64,000 bases of DNA, from assembly GCF_037042905.1 (NCBI RefSeq), contig NC_087245.1:24180501-24244500 (forward strand), in the 5' to 3' direction. Below the pieces are notes generated by a model, which was not told where the DNA came from, did no database searches, and saw nothing but the letters and a program-made list of their open reading frames with translations. Shown here piece by piece: positions 33,901 to 42,326 of this stretch; within the stretch, counting starts at the first letter, position 1, and each line of letters opens with the position of its first letter. Made by a program: the position numbers and the translations under genes. This stretch comes from Lytechinus pictus. Lineage: Eukaryota; Echinodermata; Echinoidea; Temnopleuroida; Toxopneustidae.

Positions 33901-36900
33901 CAAGTCTTTGGTTTTTCCTCTCATTACATTTGTTATTACAGTGATTCATAATTAAATTTGATAAGAGCCATAGTTTGTTACGAATTGCAGAATGATGCCT
34001 TAAGATTAGTCTTTCTGAAGGGGTAGACCCTTGGTGAAGACCATTGTCATAGTTACACTGACTGCATTCTATGTATAATTCACTACATGTATGCAATATG
34101 CATTTACAACACAAAGTAAAACTATGTATTTATTGTCCCTTTTGGTTTTTCTCCCCCTTCCAGACACTACCCGCAAGACCCGCATCATTGATGTTGTGTA
34201 CAATGCAAGCAACAATGAGTTGGTGCGTACCAAGACTCTGGTCAAGAATGCCATTGTTCAGATTGACTCCACGCCATTCCGTCAGTGGTATGAGGCACAC
34301 TATGCTCTACCTCTTGCCAGGAAGAAGGGAGCTAAGCTGGTGAGTTTCTTCCTGCCCCAAGAAATGGAGCAACTCAATAGATCAGCAAAAAGTGAAAGGT
34401 CTTGGCCAAAAATGACACTAATTTAGGATAATTTGGTTGAAGCTGTAGCAGAATGATGTTGAAGATTAGTCTTTCTGACAGGCTGTTTGTCGTCTTGACA
34501 TTGAATCAGCCTTATGGAGACAAGTCATAGTTACACTGACTGCTATATGCTTTGTGATATTGTTTTGCAGCATGTAAAAATGTAGATTTGGGTTGTACTG
34601 TTTTTGAAAAAAAAAATATTCTAAAAGCTTTTTGACAAAATATGAGTTCAAAACAGAGTAGTGAAATAATTCTGTATTGTATCTGTTTGCCTTTACTCCA
34701 ATAAACTTTAGTCATTTTTGTCTCGCCTGCATAGCAGAGCGAGACTATAGGCGCCGCTTTTCCGACGGCGGCGGCGGCGTCAACATCAAATCTTAACCTT
34801 AGGTTAAGTTTTTGAAATGACATCATAACTTAGAAAGTATATGGACCTAGTTCATGAAACTTGGACATAAGGTTAATCAAGTATTACTGAACATCCTGCT
34901 TGAGTTTCAGGTCACATGACTAAGGTCAAAGGTCATTTAGGGTCAATGAACTTGGACCATGTTGGGAGAATTATTTTCAAAATCTTAACCGAAGGTTAAG
35001 TTTTTGAAATGACATCATAACTTAGAAAGTATATGAACCTAGTTCATGAAACTTGGGCATAAGGTTAATCAAGTATTAGTGAACATCCTGCTCGAGTTTC
35101 AGGTCACATGACTAAGGTCAAAGGTCATTTAGGGTCAATGAACTTTGGTCAAGTTGGGGGTATTTGTTGAATTACTATCATAACTTTGAAAATTTATGGA
35201 TCTAGTTCATGAAACTTGGACATAAGGTTAATCAAGTATTAGTGAACATCCTTCCTGAGTTTCAGGTCACATGGCCAAGGTCAAAGGTCATTTAGGGTCA
35301 ATGAACTTTGGCCAAGTTGGGGGTATTTGTTGAATTACCTTCATAACTTTGAAAATTTATGGATCTAGTTCATGTAACTTGGACAGTAGGTTAATCAAGT
35401 ACCACTGAATATCCTGTGCGAGTTTCAGGTCACATGACCATGGTCAGTGGTCATTTAAGGTCAATGAACTTTGGCCGTGTTGGGGGTCTTTGTTGAATTA
35501 CCATCCTAACTCTGAAGTTTATGGATCTATTTCATAGAACTTGGGATATAAGAGTAATCAAGTATCACTAAACATCCCCTGTGAGTTTCAGGTCACAAAA
35601 CCAAGGTCAGTGGTCATTTAAGGTCAATAAACTTAGGCCATGTTGGGGTAATTGTTGAATTGCCATCATAACTTTGAAAGTTTATGGATAGAGTGAATGA
35701 AATGTGGACATGGGTGTATTTGACAAGTCTTAAGTCACCGTTCAAATGTCATCTATGGTCAATGAACGTGGTATTATGTCATTATATGAATGGTGTGTTT
35801 GTGAATGATTATTTTATAGTAGTTTTCAAAGTTAGCACTGCTGCTATATTAAATTGCGTAATGCAGGCGAGACTGCCAGAGGCGTTCCACTTGTTAATTT
35901 TTGTTCTGCCTCTGCCATCCGTAGATATTTGCTTGAGGTATGTCTGGGTCATTTGTCTTGTTTTCATTCTTGCAATAAAATTTGACTAAAACTTTGTGGT
36001 TCCTCATTTTTATTTTGTATTCGTACAAAATTCATATAATTTCATTTTTTTGCTCCAATTATAGATTGACCACTGGTTTTGTGTGTAACTTTGCAATTCC
36101 TGCAAGTAATTTTCTTTTCAAAGATTTCATATGGAAAAAAATACCAAATTATGATTCTGATTCTGTCATGTTTTGTATTGAAATTTTATAATTTTGACCC
36201 TGATTACCTTTTCAAATTTGAAATTTCTCTTTTTATCATCAACAGACTGAAGATGAACAGAAGGCTTTGACTGTGTCTGGTTCCAAGAAGGTTCAAAAGA
36301 AGTTTGAGGAACGCAAGAAGACCGCCAAGGTTGCCTCGGCCCTTGAAGAGCAGTTCGGTACTGGCCGTCTCCTGGGTAAGTTCTTGTGCTGAATATTCAT
36401 TCCAATCGCGGTATATATTGGGGTGAAAAGTGACCTGCCCCTAAGATAACACACCCTTCACAGCATATTCAAAATATCAGTTTCCCCCCTCAAATTTCAA
36501 CTCTGTTGCAAGATATGCGTGATGTGGTATTCTGAATACCATTGCAACTGTTTTAACCTCTTAACATGTGTCTACCTGTTGACTCAATCATTTTTTTTCC
36601 TACAGTGTAATTCATTTAAGTCCAATAGAGAGCAATGAGTTATCTACCGCGATACATGAAGATTGCAGGGGCAAAAGTAATTCCTCAATTGATGCATTGA
36701 TATGATTATTGTGCACAAGTGATACAATTTAATTAACTTTTGCAGGATTCCTCACACTGGAAGGTGCTCTTTCTTGAAAAAGAAGGGGGGGGGGGGAATG
36801 GGTGAACATAAAAAAGCGAAGCTGAAGTTAAAAATTGGGCCTGAATTCAAAGTTTTCTTAAGGATACCAATTTGCAAACTAGATGTAGAATGGACTTCAA

Positions 36901-37368
36901 ATTATCGCTTGAAAGTGATAATATATGTACTCCCTGGACAACAATACTAGTGGCTCTGCAATCTAATGATTGGTTTTACTAGGATCATGCTGGATATACT
37001 GCCACACTAACTATTCTGGGGGAACTTTTCTGTTGGTTTACAAAGTACATCTGCTGAGCTATTGAAGAATGAAATTGAAAATCAACAGGCTAATTGAATG
37101 TCACAATTTTCATGGTCTGCATTAGTAAATGTAATGTTCTTAACTCCATAATTTGTTTAGGCCACATTACTTTTGTCCTGTTTGATTTTGTTTTTTCTTT
37201 GAGTCAATTCACATATGATTTTTAATCTCTTGTCTCGTTCTTTTTATGTTAAACACAGCATGCATTGCTTCAAGACCTGGCCAATGCGGCCGTGCCGATG
37301 GCTACATCCTAGAAGGCAAGGAGCTCGACTTCTACATGAGGAAGATGCGTGCCAAGAAGGGCAAATAG
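24905..37368 (+). CDS. RPS8: ribosomal protein eS8 (RPS8), spliced gene
   Basis: eS8 is a structural protein of the 40S ribosomal subunit. Exons: candidate 24905-24908, then 29376-29482, 33417-33516, 34164-34339, 36246-36375 and 37259-37368. All borders are GT-AG and phases join without a shift. Summed length is 208 residues with the candidate start, the human length as I recall it. Recognisable segments are [64 protein letters not shown], and the C-terminal [20 protein letters not shown] ending in RAKKGK. The introns are 0.65-4.5 kb and filled with repeats; three carry C/D snoRNAs, as in vertebrate RPS8. The basic N-terminal block and RCMGGN (where most eS8 proteins have RxRGGN) differ from the versions I know. 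Identity is near certain; the start exon is not. Confidence 0.97.
24909..26366 (+). other. RPS8 intron 1, 5' part; hairpins and a spare donor
   Basis: Holds inverted pairs cttcggtctctg/cagagaccgaag (about 25458 and 25517), gccgtctgtgtacgaggag/ctcctcgaaacagacggc (25821-25893, A tract between) and ccaatatgggaga/tctcatattgg (26132-26178). CCGAG|GTAAGTC at about 25617-25627 looks like a donor, so another transcript could start here. No coding exon supported. Confidence 0.4.
26367..26932. mobile_element. CCCGGG-ended element, second subfamily
   Basis: CCCGGGGG at the left and a long C run ending CCCGGG at the right, with gcactcgacc facing ctgagtgacc. Identical 8-bp GGGACGCC at 26359-26366 and 26933-26940. 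The interior has repeated cttggagcgg/cttggaacgg phrases, also seen without ends at about 45060-45435. Confidence 0.75.
26941..28176. repeat. inverted/direct repeats in RPS8 intron 1
   Basis: aaagatggcgacgtaaa (about 27429) occurs inverted at 27147. cttcatttccgacatttata (27332) recurs as its complement near 27520, and as a direct, diverged copy at 27042. The stretch from 27330 to 27550 is a fold-back. From 27560 to 28176 nothing is recognised. Confidence 0.5.
28177..28931 (+). mobile_element. piggyBac-like MITE, copy 3 (best preserved)
   Basis: Left TTAA|CCCTAATTCTCCCGG (28173-28191), right CCGGGAGATTTAGGG ending 28931; 15-bp TIRs differ at one base. The right target has decayed to CTGA. Each end has a G-run/C-run palindrome on CCATAATGG or CCATAATGCC. 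755 bp, no transposase. Confidence 0.7.
28932..29375. other. end of RPS8 intron 1
   Basis: Nothing beyond an acacCGGTGt palindrome near 28974 and the polypyrimidine acceptor. Confidence 0.4.
29376..29482 (+). CDS. RPS8: RPS8 exon 2
   Basis: Acceptor tttccacag, donor AAG|GTAATG. Two bases (GT) complete the Gly codon, then 35 codons from [14 protein letters not shown] to [10 protein letters not shown]. Confidence 0.95.
29748..29855 (+). ncRNA. C/D-box snoRNA, SNORD46-like, copy a (RPS8 intron 2)
   Basis: Terminal stem GAGATGCAG (29748-29756) with CTGCAGTCTC (29846-29855). C-like box ATGATGT at 29758-29764; D box CTGA at 29842-29845; a further CTGA at 29786-29789 could be D'. The 12 bases before the D box, GTCATAGTTACA, are complementary to the conserved 28S segment GUAACUAUGAC. 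The fifth base upstream of D pairs with the second A of GUAA, which by my count is the site methylated with SNORD46 in human and snR63 in yeast (recalled). SNORD46 is, as I recall, intronic in human RPS8. The last C-box base is U rather than A. Confidence 0.8.
30013..33095 (+). repeat. dispersed repeat copies in RPS8 intron 2
   Basis: Three starts of the gtctcgcctgcatagcagag type (30013, 31241, 32132) and matching ends at about 31190-31235, 32080-32126 and 33050-33095. Subrepeats of about 180 bp contain ggtcacatgacc and aggtcaaaggtca. See the separate entry for the 891-bp duplication. Confidence 0.8.
30577..32358 (+). repeat. 891-bp tandem duplication
   Basis: 30577-31467 and 31468-32358 look identical wherever compared, including the GGCGGCGGCAGCGGCGTC block and both 180-bp subrepeats. 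It is either a very recent duplication or an assembly artefact. Confidence 0.85.
33096..33416. other. end of RPS8 intron 2
   Basis: Poly-T then a G run at 33106-33130; otherwise nothing. Confidence 0.4.
33417..33516 (+). CDS. RPS8: RPS8 exon 3
   Basis: Acceptor ttcattgtag, donor AAC|GTAAGT. Encodes [18 protein letters not shown] then [15 protein letters not shown] plus one base. The Cys-Met pair replaces residues that are normally more basic. Confidence 0.95.
33517..33982. other. RPS8 intron 3 before the snoRNA
   Basis: Nothing recognised. Confidence 0.4.
33983..34068 (+). ncRNA. C/D-box snoRNA, SNORD46-like, copy b (RPS8 intron 3)
   Basis: Stem GAATTGCAG with CTGCATTC. C-like box ATGATGC at 33992-33998; D' CTGA at 34015-34018; D box CTGA at 34058-34061. 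It has the same GTCATAGTTACA guide before D. A second guide before D', AGATTAGTCTTT (34003-34014), is complementary over 11 bases to the conserved 28S segment AAAGACUAAUC. It is shorter than the other two copies between D' and D. Confidence 0.8.
34164..34339 (+). CDS. RPS8: RPS8 exon 4
   Basis: Acceptor cccccttccag, donor CTG|GTGAGT. Encodes [19 protein letters not shown] onward to ARKKGAKL, the most conserved part of the protein. Confidence 0.97.
34445..34546 (+). ncRNA. C/D-box snoRNA, SNORD46-like, copy c (RPS8 intron 4)
   Basis: Stem TAGCAG (34446-34451) with CTGCTA. C-like box ATGATGT at 34453-34459; D' CTGA at 34475-34478; D box CTGA at 34536-34539. It carries both guides seen in copy b. 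Its middle part (gacaggctg, ttgtcgt, ttgaca) aligns with copy a, so the three are paralogues. Confidence 0.8.
34719..35896 (+). repeat. dispersed repeat copy in RPS8 intron 4
   Basis: Full unit: gtctcgcctgcatagcagag start, GGCGGCGGCGGCGTC, six or so subrepeats, and gcgagactgccagaggcgtt end. Carries perfect AGGTCAAAGGTCA at 34923, 35115 and 35278. Confidence 0.85.
35897..36245. other. end of RPS8 intron 4
   Basis: T-rich. Nothing recognised. Confidence 0.4.
36246..36375 (+). CDS. RPS8: RPS8 exon 5
   Basis: Acceptor atcaacag, donor CTGG|GTAAGT. Encodes [20 protein letters not shown] to [10 protein letters not shown], a Lys-rich helical stretch. Confidence 0.95.
36376..37258. other. RPS8 intron 5
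   Basis: No snoRNA with the SNORD46-like guide was found here, unlike introns 2-4. A short G run at 36785. Nothing else supported. Confidence 0.4.
37259..37368 (+). CDS. RPS8: RPS8 exon 6 with stop
   Basis: Acceptor aaacacag. Encodes Ala (split codon), [35 protein letters not shown] and TAG at 37366-37368. Confidence 0.97.
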
Positions 37369-37436
37369 GTCCAAAGCCTTTCTTCTCGTGGGAGTACTGT
37401 ACAATATCCAGAAGCAGCAACAACAAACAAAAAATC

Positions 37437-37442
37437 AATAAA
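37437..37442 (+). terminator. RPS8: RPS8 polyadenylation signal
   Basis: AATAAA 69 bases past the stop codon, with a T-rich stretch shortly after: the short 3' UTR usual for a ribosomal protein mRNA. Confidence 0.8.
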
Positions 37443-38071
37443 AATGTCATAAAAATTGAAAATGCCCGATTCTTGTTTCATTTCTCTTTAATACAGTATG
37501 TGATTGCTTTGATGATTTGGAGTATTTTTGTGAAAGTGTTTGTATTTCCTATACCAATTGCTTGAGTATGAAGATCTGAATTGAATATGAAGTGCGTGCA
37601 CATGTGGAAATACACACAAGGGGGGGGGCAGCCTTTTTGCCTTACCCTGGCCCTTGAAAGTATGTGTGAGACATTCTGTATAAAAGAGTATCACAATGAA
37701 TGGTCTCTGCCAGCCTTATGTTGCAGCATTGCATTGTTAAAACAAAATGTAGCATATAGCTTTCAAGTTTTTTGTTACATTGTGTTCATACAAAAGCATG
37801 GATTGATGTGCCGTCCATCTGTGCTTGGTGGCAAGCAATGCTTCTTCTATAGGCGTACTCCGGGATAAAAATTATTACATGCAAATAAGCAGAGTGAAAT
37901 TTGAGAAGCAAAATGCTGAAATTTAATCTAAACCTGTTATGTTTTTAATTAAAACTGACAATATTTTGTGAAGACGGTTATATGCATGAAGTCTTGAATA
38001 TATGCAATAGATAAGCTGATGTCATGTCCACTCTATCCTTTTTCTTACGATATTGCATGAAATCTTGTTAA
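37443..38071. other. downstream of RPS8
   Basis: No gene recognised. Confidence 0.4.
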
Positions 38072-38674
38072 AGGACAAGTCCACCCCAACAAAAAGTTGA
38101 TTCAAATAAAAAGAGAAAAATCCATCAAGCGTAACACTGAAAATTTCATCAAAATCGGATGTAAAATTAGAAAGTTATGGCATTTTAAAGTTTCGCTTAA
38201 TTTCACAAAACATTTATATGCACATCCTGGTCGGTATGCAAATGAGGAGACTGATGACGTCATCCACTCACTATATCTTTTGTATTTTATTATATGAAAT
38301 ATTAAATATTCTAATTTTCTCCCCATTGTCCAGTGAAACATTGATTAATTCCTCCCTGAACATGTGGAATTAGCATTATTTAATACTATATGGTTCAGTC
38401 AAATTGGTCCTTATTGTCAAATTTGTAAAAAATGAAATATTGTATAATTTAAACAATAAAAAACAAAAGAAATAGTGAGTGATGGACATCATTGACTGAC
38501 CCATTTGCATGTCACTGAGTTGTGCATATCACTGTTTTGTGAAAAATAAGTGAAACTTCAAAATGCCATAACTTTTTTATTTTACATCCGATTTGGATGA
38601 AATTTTGAGCGTTATGTTTGTTTGATTTTTCTCTTTTTATTCAAATCAAATTTTTGTTGGGGTGGACTTGTCCT
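38072..38674. mobile_element. fold-back TTAA MITE, 603 bp
   Basis: TTAA at 38068-38071 and 38675-38678. AGGACAAGTCCACCCCAACA is mirrored by TGTTGGGGTGGACTTGTCCT, and the arms continue for over 150 bp (tttcatcaaaatcggatgta with tacatccgatttggatgaaa). Partial relatives at 55287 and 13846. Confidence 0.85.
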
Positions 38675-38678
38675 TTAA

Positions 38679-39855
38679 ATTTAATAGTTGAATTATTGTT
38701 AAATGATGTGTCTCCCTTGTTACAAAGAAGTTTCAGTAATTATTATCTTACACATTTAATCAATAGTCAATCCAATTTGTTTTTTCATTAATGGAAATGA
38801 ATAAATATTACTTTATATAATCAAATACAAAATAATGAAATTGCATCAGCTCGCACATTACATATTAATGGAGACGTGCATGGAACTGATTCACTGAAAT
38901 AACAAAATTGTTGAAACAATCTTAACATTTTAATTCTTGATCAAACTGCGATTGAATTTTCAGTGTTTGTCTGGTTTTACATTATCTGTTAAAATCTTTT
39001 TCAGCCCTGAGTTTCCCAATTAATATGTAAATTAGTTAACATCCATAGCACATTCATATGTGATCTACTTTTCTGTTTGATTCAGCGAGTCACTGAGTGG
39101 TAGGCAGTGTGCAGCTTGATGATGTCTTGCGTGGATGTGGGCTGAAACTATTCCCCAGAACAAGTGAAAATATCTGAATTGACGAAATGATTACCCAGAA
39201 CCCTTGTGGGTGCCACTTTTTACAGGCGGGTTCAAGGGGAGGGGGCAGTTGGTCACAGCCCCCCCCCCCCCCCTCGATTGGCAGCCAAAAAAAAGAAAGA
39301 AAAGATTACAGGAGAAAGAAAGAAGTGAATAAAATACAGGAGCAGTCTGGTAGCGAGGTGAATGTAGTACCAGTATCAAGAGTATTGGAACATGATGATG
39401 AACCCTTCACTTGCCAAACTAATCATCTGGGCGATCTGGCAGATCTCTGCTGCATGTGGTTCCTAAGAGTGTCCCTTAATTTTACAAGAAATTGTATTTG
39501 GAACAAACAAAAAAAATTCCAAGCACACTAACATTGGTATCAATAAAAGGCTTCTTTACAGCTTTTTCCCCCATTTGCTGAGTTGTAAAATATTATTACT
39601 GGAAATATGAAGACAAATTGAAAATGTTTTAGGAGAAAATGAGAAAAAATGCAATTTTCGCTAACGAAATATTTTGTCCATCTCTATTTCATAACCGTAT
39701 CAACTTAATAGTTTGGGTATGTTAAAAAAGTCCATAATTATGCAAAAAATATTCTCACATTTCGAGCTTTCAATCTCCAAAAAAAATTTTCATCTCGCAT
39801 TTCTTTGTTATAAAGCGGACTTAAATACTGTCATTTTTTACGTTCAGTTTTGCCC
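38679..39855. other. intergenic with a truncated C-rich element end
   Basis: 39222-39275 reads caggcgggttcaagggg and a C run, like a hAT-type end; no partner end found. Otherwise nothing. Confidence 0.4.
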
Positions 39856-39859
39856 TTAA

Positions 39860-40253
39860 AGAGAAATTCCAGTATTTGCAGTAAACACTGATTTCATGAG
39901 AAGGTCTGTAAAACAAGGCTTAATTGTCAGTATATCATCGAGGATCTAGATCTGGTACGGTTACATAAACTGAACTTTGTAAAATCTTGAAATCTACGCT
40001 GAAAAATGTTCACACTGAAGATCACCAACACAGATAGGCACACGTGGGACAGTGTATTATTATTGCTAAAATAAAGACCCGACGGAAGTGACCGAATCCG
40101 CGCTTATTTTGCTTATTTCTCAGCAATTACACAATTTCTTCCAGAATCCTTTGGCACATATTTTTTATTCATATAAACAGACACTTTGGTGGTCATTATA
40201 TCAGATTCTGTAAAAAGTCATTTTTAGATCGTTACCAAAACTGGAATTTATCT
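39860..40253. mobile_element. TTAA MITE, 394 bp
   Basis: TTAA at 39856-39859 and 40254-40257. The ends AGAGAAATTCCAGT and ACTGGAATTTATCT are inverted. Confidence 0.65.
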
Positions 40254-40734
40254 TTAAACTATTTGATTAGTGAGAGTATCTTCTTCATGAGTTCCTATGA
40301 CCGGTCCTTTGTTTCAGGTAGGTAGGCCTACAATAAAAATGTTATCTCGCATTCCCATTCATGTAGCCCCTATGAAAATATTTTTGTTATTTCAGTATAA
40401 AAGTCAAAGCTAGAATACATCTTTTTTTTTTAATTAGCTTTTTTTTAATTAGCTCTTCGATAAGCTGATCGGGGATTGTGTGGATGAAGTATCAAGTAGG
40501 CCTATCACCCCGCCCCCCCCCCCCCCCTCTTACCCTAAGCTTTTTTTTTTTTTTTTTTCCGGAAAAGCCTTTGAATACAGACAGCCGTCGACAGATTATC
40601 GTCCTAGTTTGTGCTTGTAAAGTGTCGTTTAGTTGTGTCCACACCGTTTGTCCTATCTATATTCATGCCCCTTAACAATAAGACATAGGCCTATGGCTCT
40701 ATTTGTTCTATTCCTATAAAGGCCCCTCGAGCGG

Positions 40735-41345
40735 TTGGGCTGTTTCCCATAGGACGATTTCAAATTACTCATCCTTTACATGATTCACAAAACAGAGTGT
40801 CCCATAAATCTTTAATTTTTCCGTTCGCGCTTTGCGCTCGCATCAATTGTTTAGTTATAGACTTATACTTTTCACGATTACAAAAAGTGCTTAGAATTTC
40901 CATTTTTCAGGTAGAAATGTCAAACTTTTCGCATTATTTGAATGTTGAAATATATGTAGCGTTTTCATGGCTATTAACTGCATGCAGCCGTTAACAGACC
41001 CAATTTTGATCAGATCAAAACGTATATTACAAATTTCTGCTCGCGCTTTGCACTCTCAGTAATTATTCAGTTGGATACACATCTCGTTTATGATCACAAC
41101 ATTGCCCAGAATATTTACATTTTAGGACAACATAAAAGAAAAAAATAGCTCGCACTTTTTAAATAAGGCTTATGAGATTAATATATTCATGTTGATTTAA
41201 TATAAGAAAGCTTAGAAGTGGCTATTAGGACTACCCCTTCAAAGAAACAAAACAAAAATAAACTTCGAGCGGATCGGGGAAAACGTGGCTGAAAAAAAAA
41301 TCCGCCCCCTCCCTAATGGCGAAGGATGGATCTGCCCAGCCAGGT
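40735..41345 (+). mobile_element. fragment of the large hAT-like family
   Basis: Matches the right part of 22673-24727: gcgctttgcgctcgcatcaa near 40827, ggctattaggactacccctt near 41220, ggcgaaggatggatctgccc near 41320. The left end is absent. Confidence 0.65.
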
Positions 41346-42017
41346 TGGCAAGCAATAATAATATAAATGAATAAATAAAAAAAAAACTGAATAGGAGCAA
41401 TAGGTCTAATCTTTTTTTTTGCTTGTCAAAATTTTTCCTCGCCAAATTAGGTCCATAATCATTGATTTTTTTTCTGGGGGGTGTCATTTTTTTTAAATCT
41501 GAAATAAAACTACTGAAAACCTTAGTTTAAAAAATCGTTCCGAATTACACATGTCAGTTGACATACCCAATGAACTGAAGAAGTCTAATCGGTTAACATA
41601 ACATTTATTACTAGTAGTTGAGAATTAAATGTCGGATGATATCCTATGCGTATAAAGGGCAGTTATTAACCCACCAACTTTTATAGGTCCAATAAATTTT
41701 TTTAAGAAAAAAAAAGCCTCATTAAAGTTAGCTAGCTAGCTGGCAATTTAATCATCCATTTTTTTTTAGACATAATTCTCTCCTTGAATTGATTTACAGT
41801 ACCACAGTTTGACTAGCCAGGAGGTAAAAATCATTCACGTAGGCCCTACCTGTATGCTAGTAGTAGTACTTTACTCTCGAGGAGCTAGGACTACCAGGAG
41901 GCAGGAGCCTCTGACCCCGCCCATTTCCTGATCGCATCGGAGTACCGGTACCGTACGTACCAGATAAGTGACACTGACACTATTTCGTTGTTTTAAAAAC
42001 CAGAGGATATTTGAATA
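41346..42017. other. intergenic; GC-box region before a possible exon
   Basis: ccccgccc at about 41914 and cggtaccgtacgtacc at about 41947 sit in a less AT-rich patch upstream of 42018. Nothing else. Confidence 0.3.
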
Positions 42018-42050
42018 ATGAGCAGGCTCTTAGACGAGACATGTGATGAT
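42018..42050 (+). CDS. possible first coding exon (11 codons)
   Basis: ATG at 42018 reads MSRLLDETCDD and ends at GAT|GTGAGT, a good donor, with a GC-box-bearing patch about 100 bp upstream. No partner exon was found and the peptide is not recognised; it is not a signal peptide, so it does not obviously belong to the membrane protein downstream. Could be chance. Confidence 0.2.
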
Positions 42051-42326
42051 GTGAGTTTGCCTGTATCGCCTTGTTTTCCTTTTGCTTTTTGCCAATCTGT
42101 TGGTTAGAAATTAGAATGCATTTTATGGAGATTAGGCCTAGTAGTAGTGCTATTTTTTTTTTATACAGGCCCATATATTGACAAACGTGTGCTCGGTTTT
42201 CGGTAGCGGGGCTCAAGCGGGTGCGGGCTCAAGTCGATTACTCGCCATGGCTCATGCTCGCAGTAGAAAATGCATACTCGTACTCCAGTGCATTTTGAGT
42301 CTGTTTCTAATTCTGAGTGTTGAGGT

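Noticed and set aside
37259-37565. Alternative frames overlapping the last RPS8 exon
   Set aside because: The in-phase RPS8 reading is unambiguous; the others are shadows.
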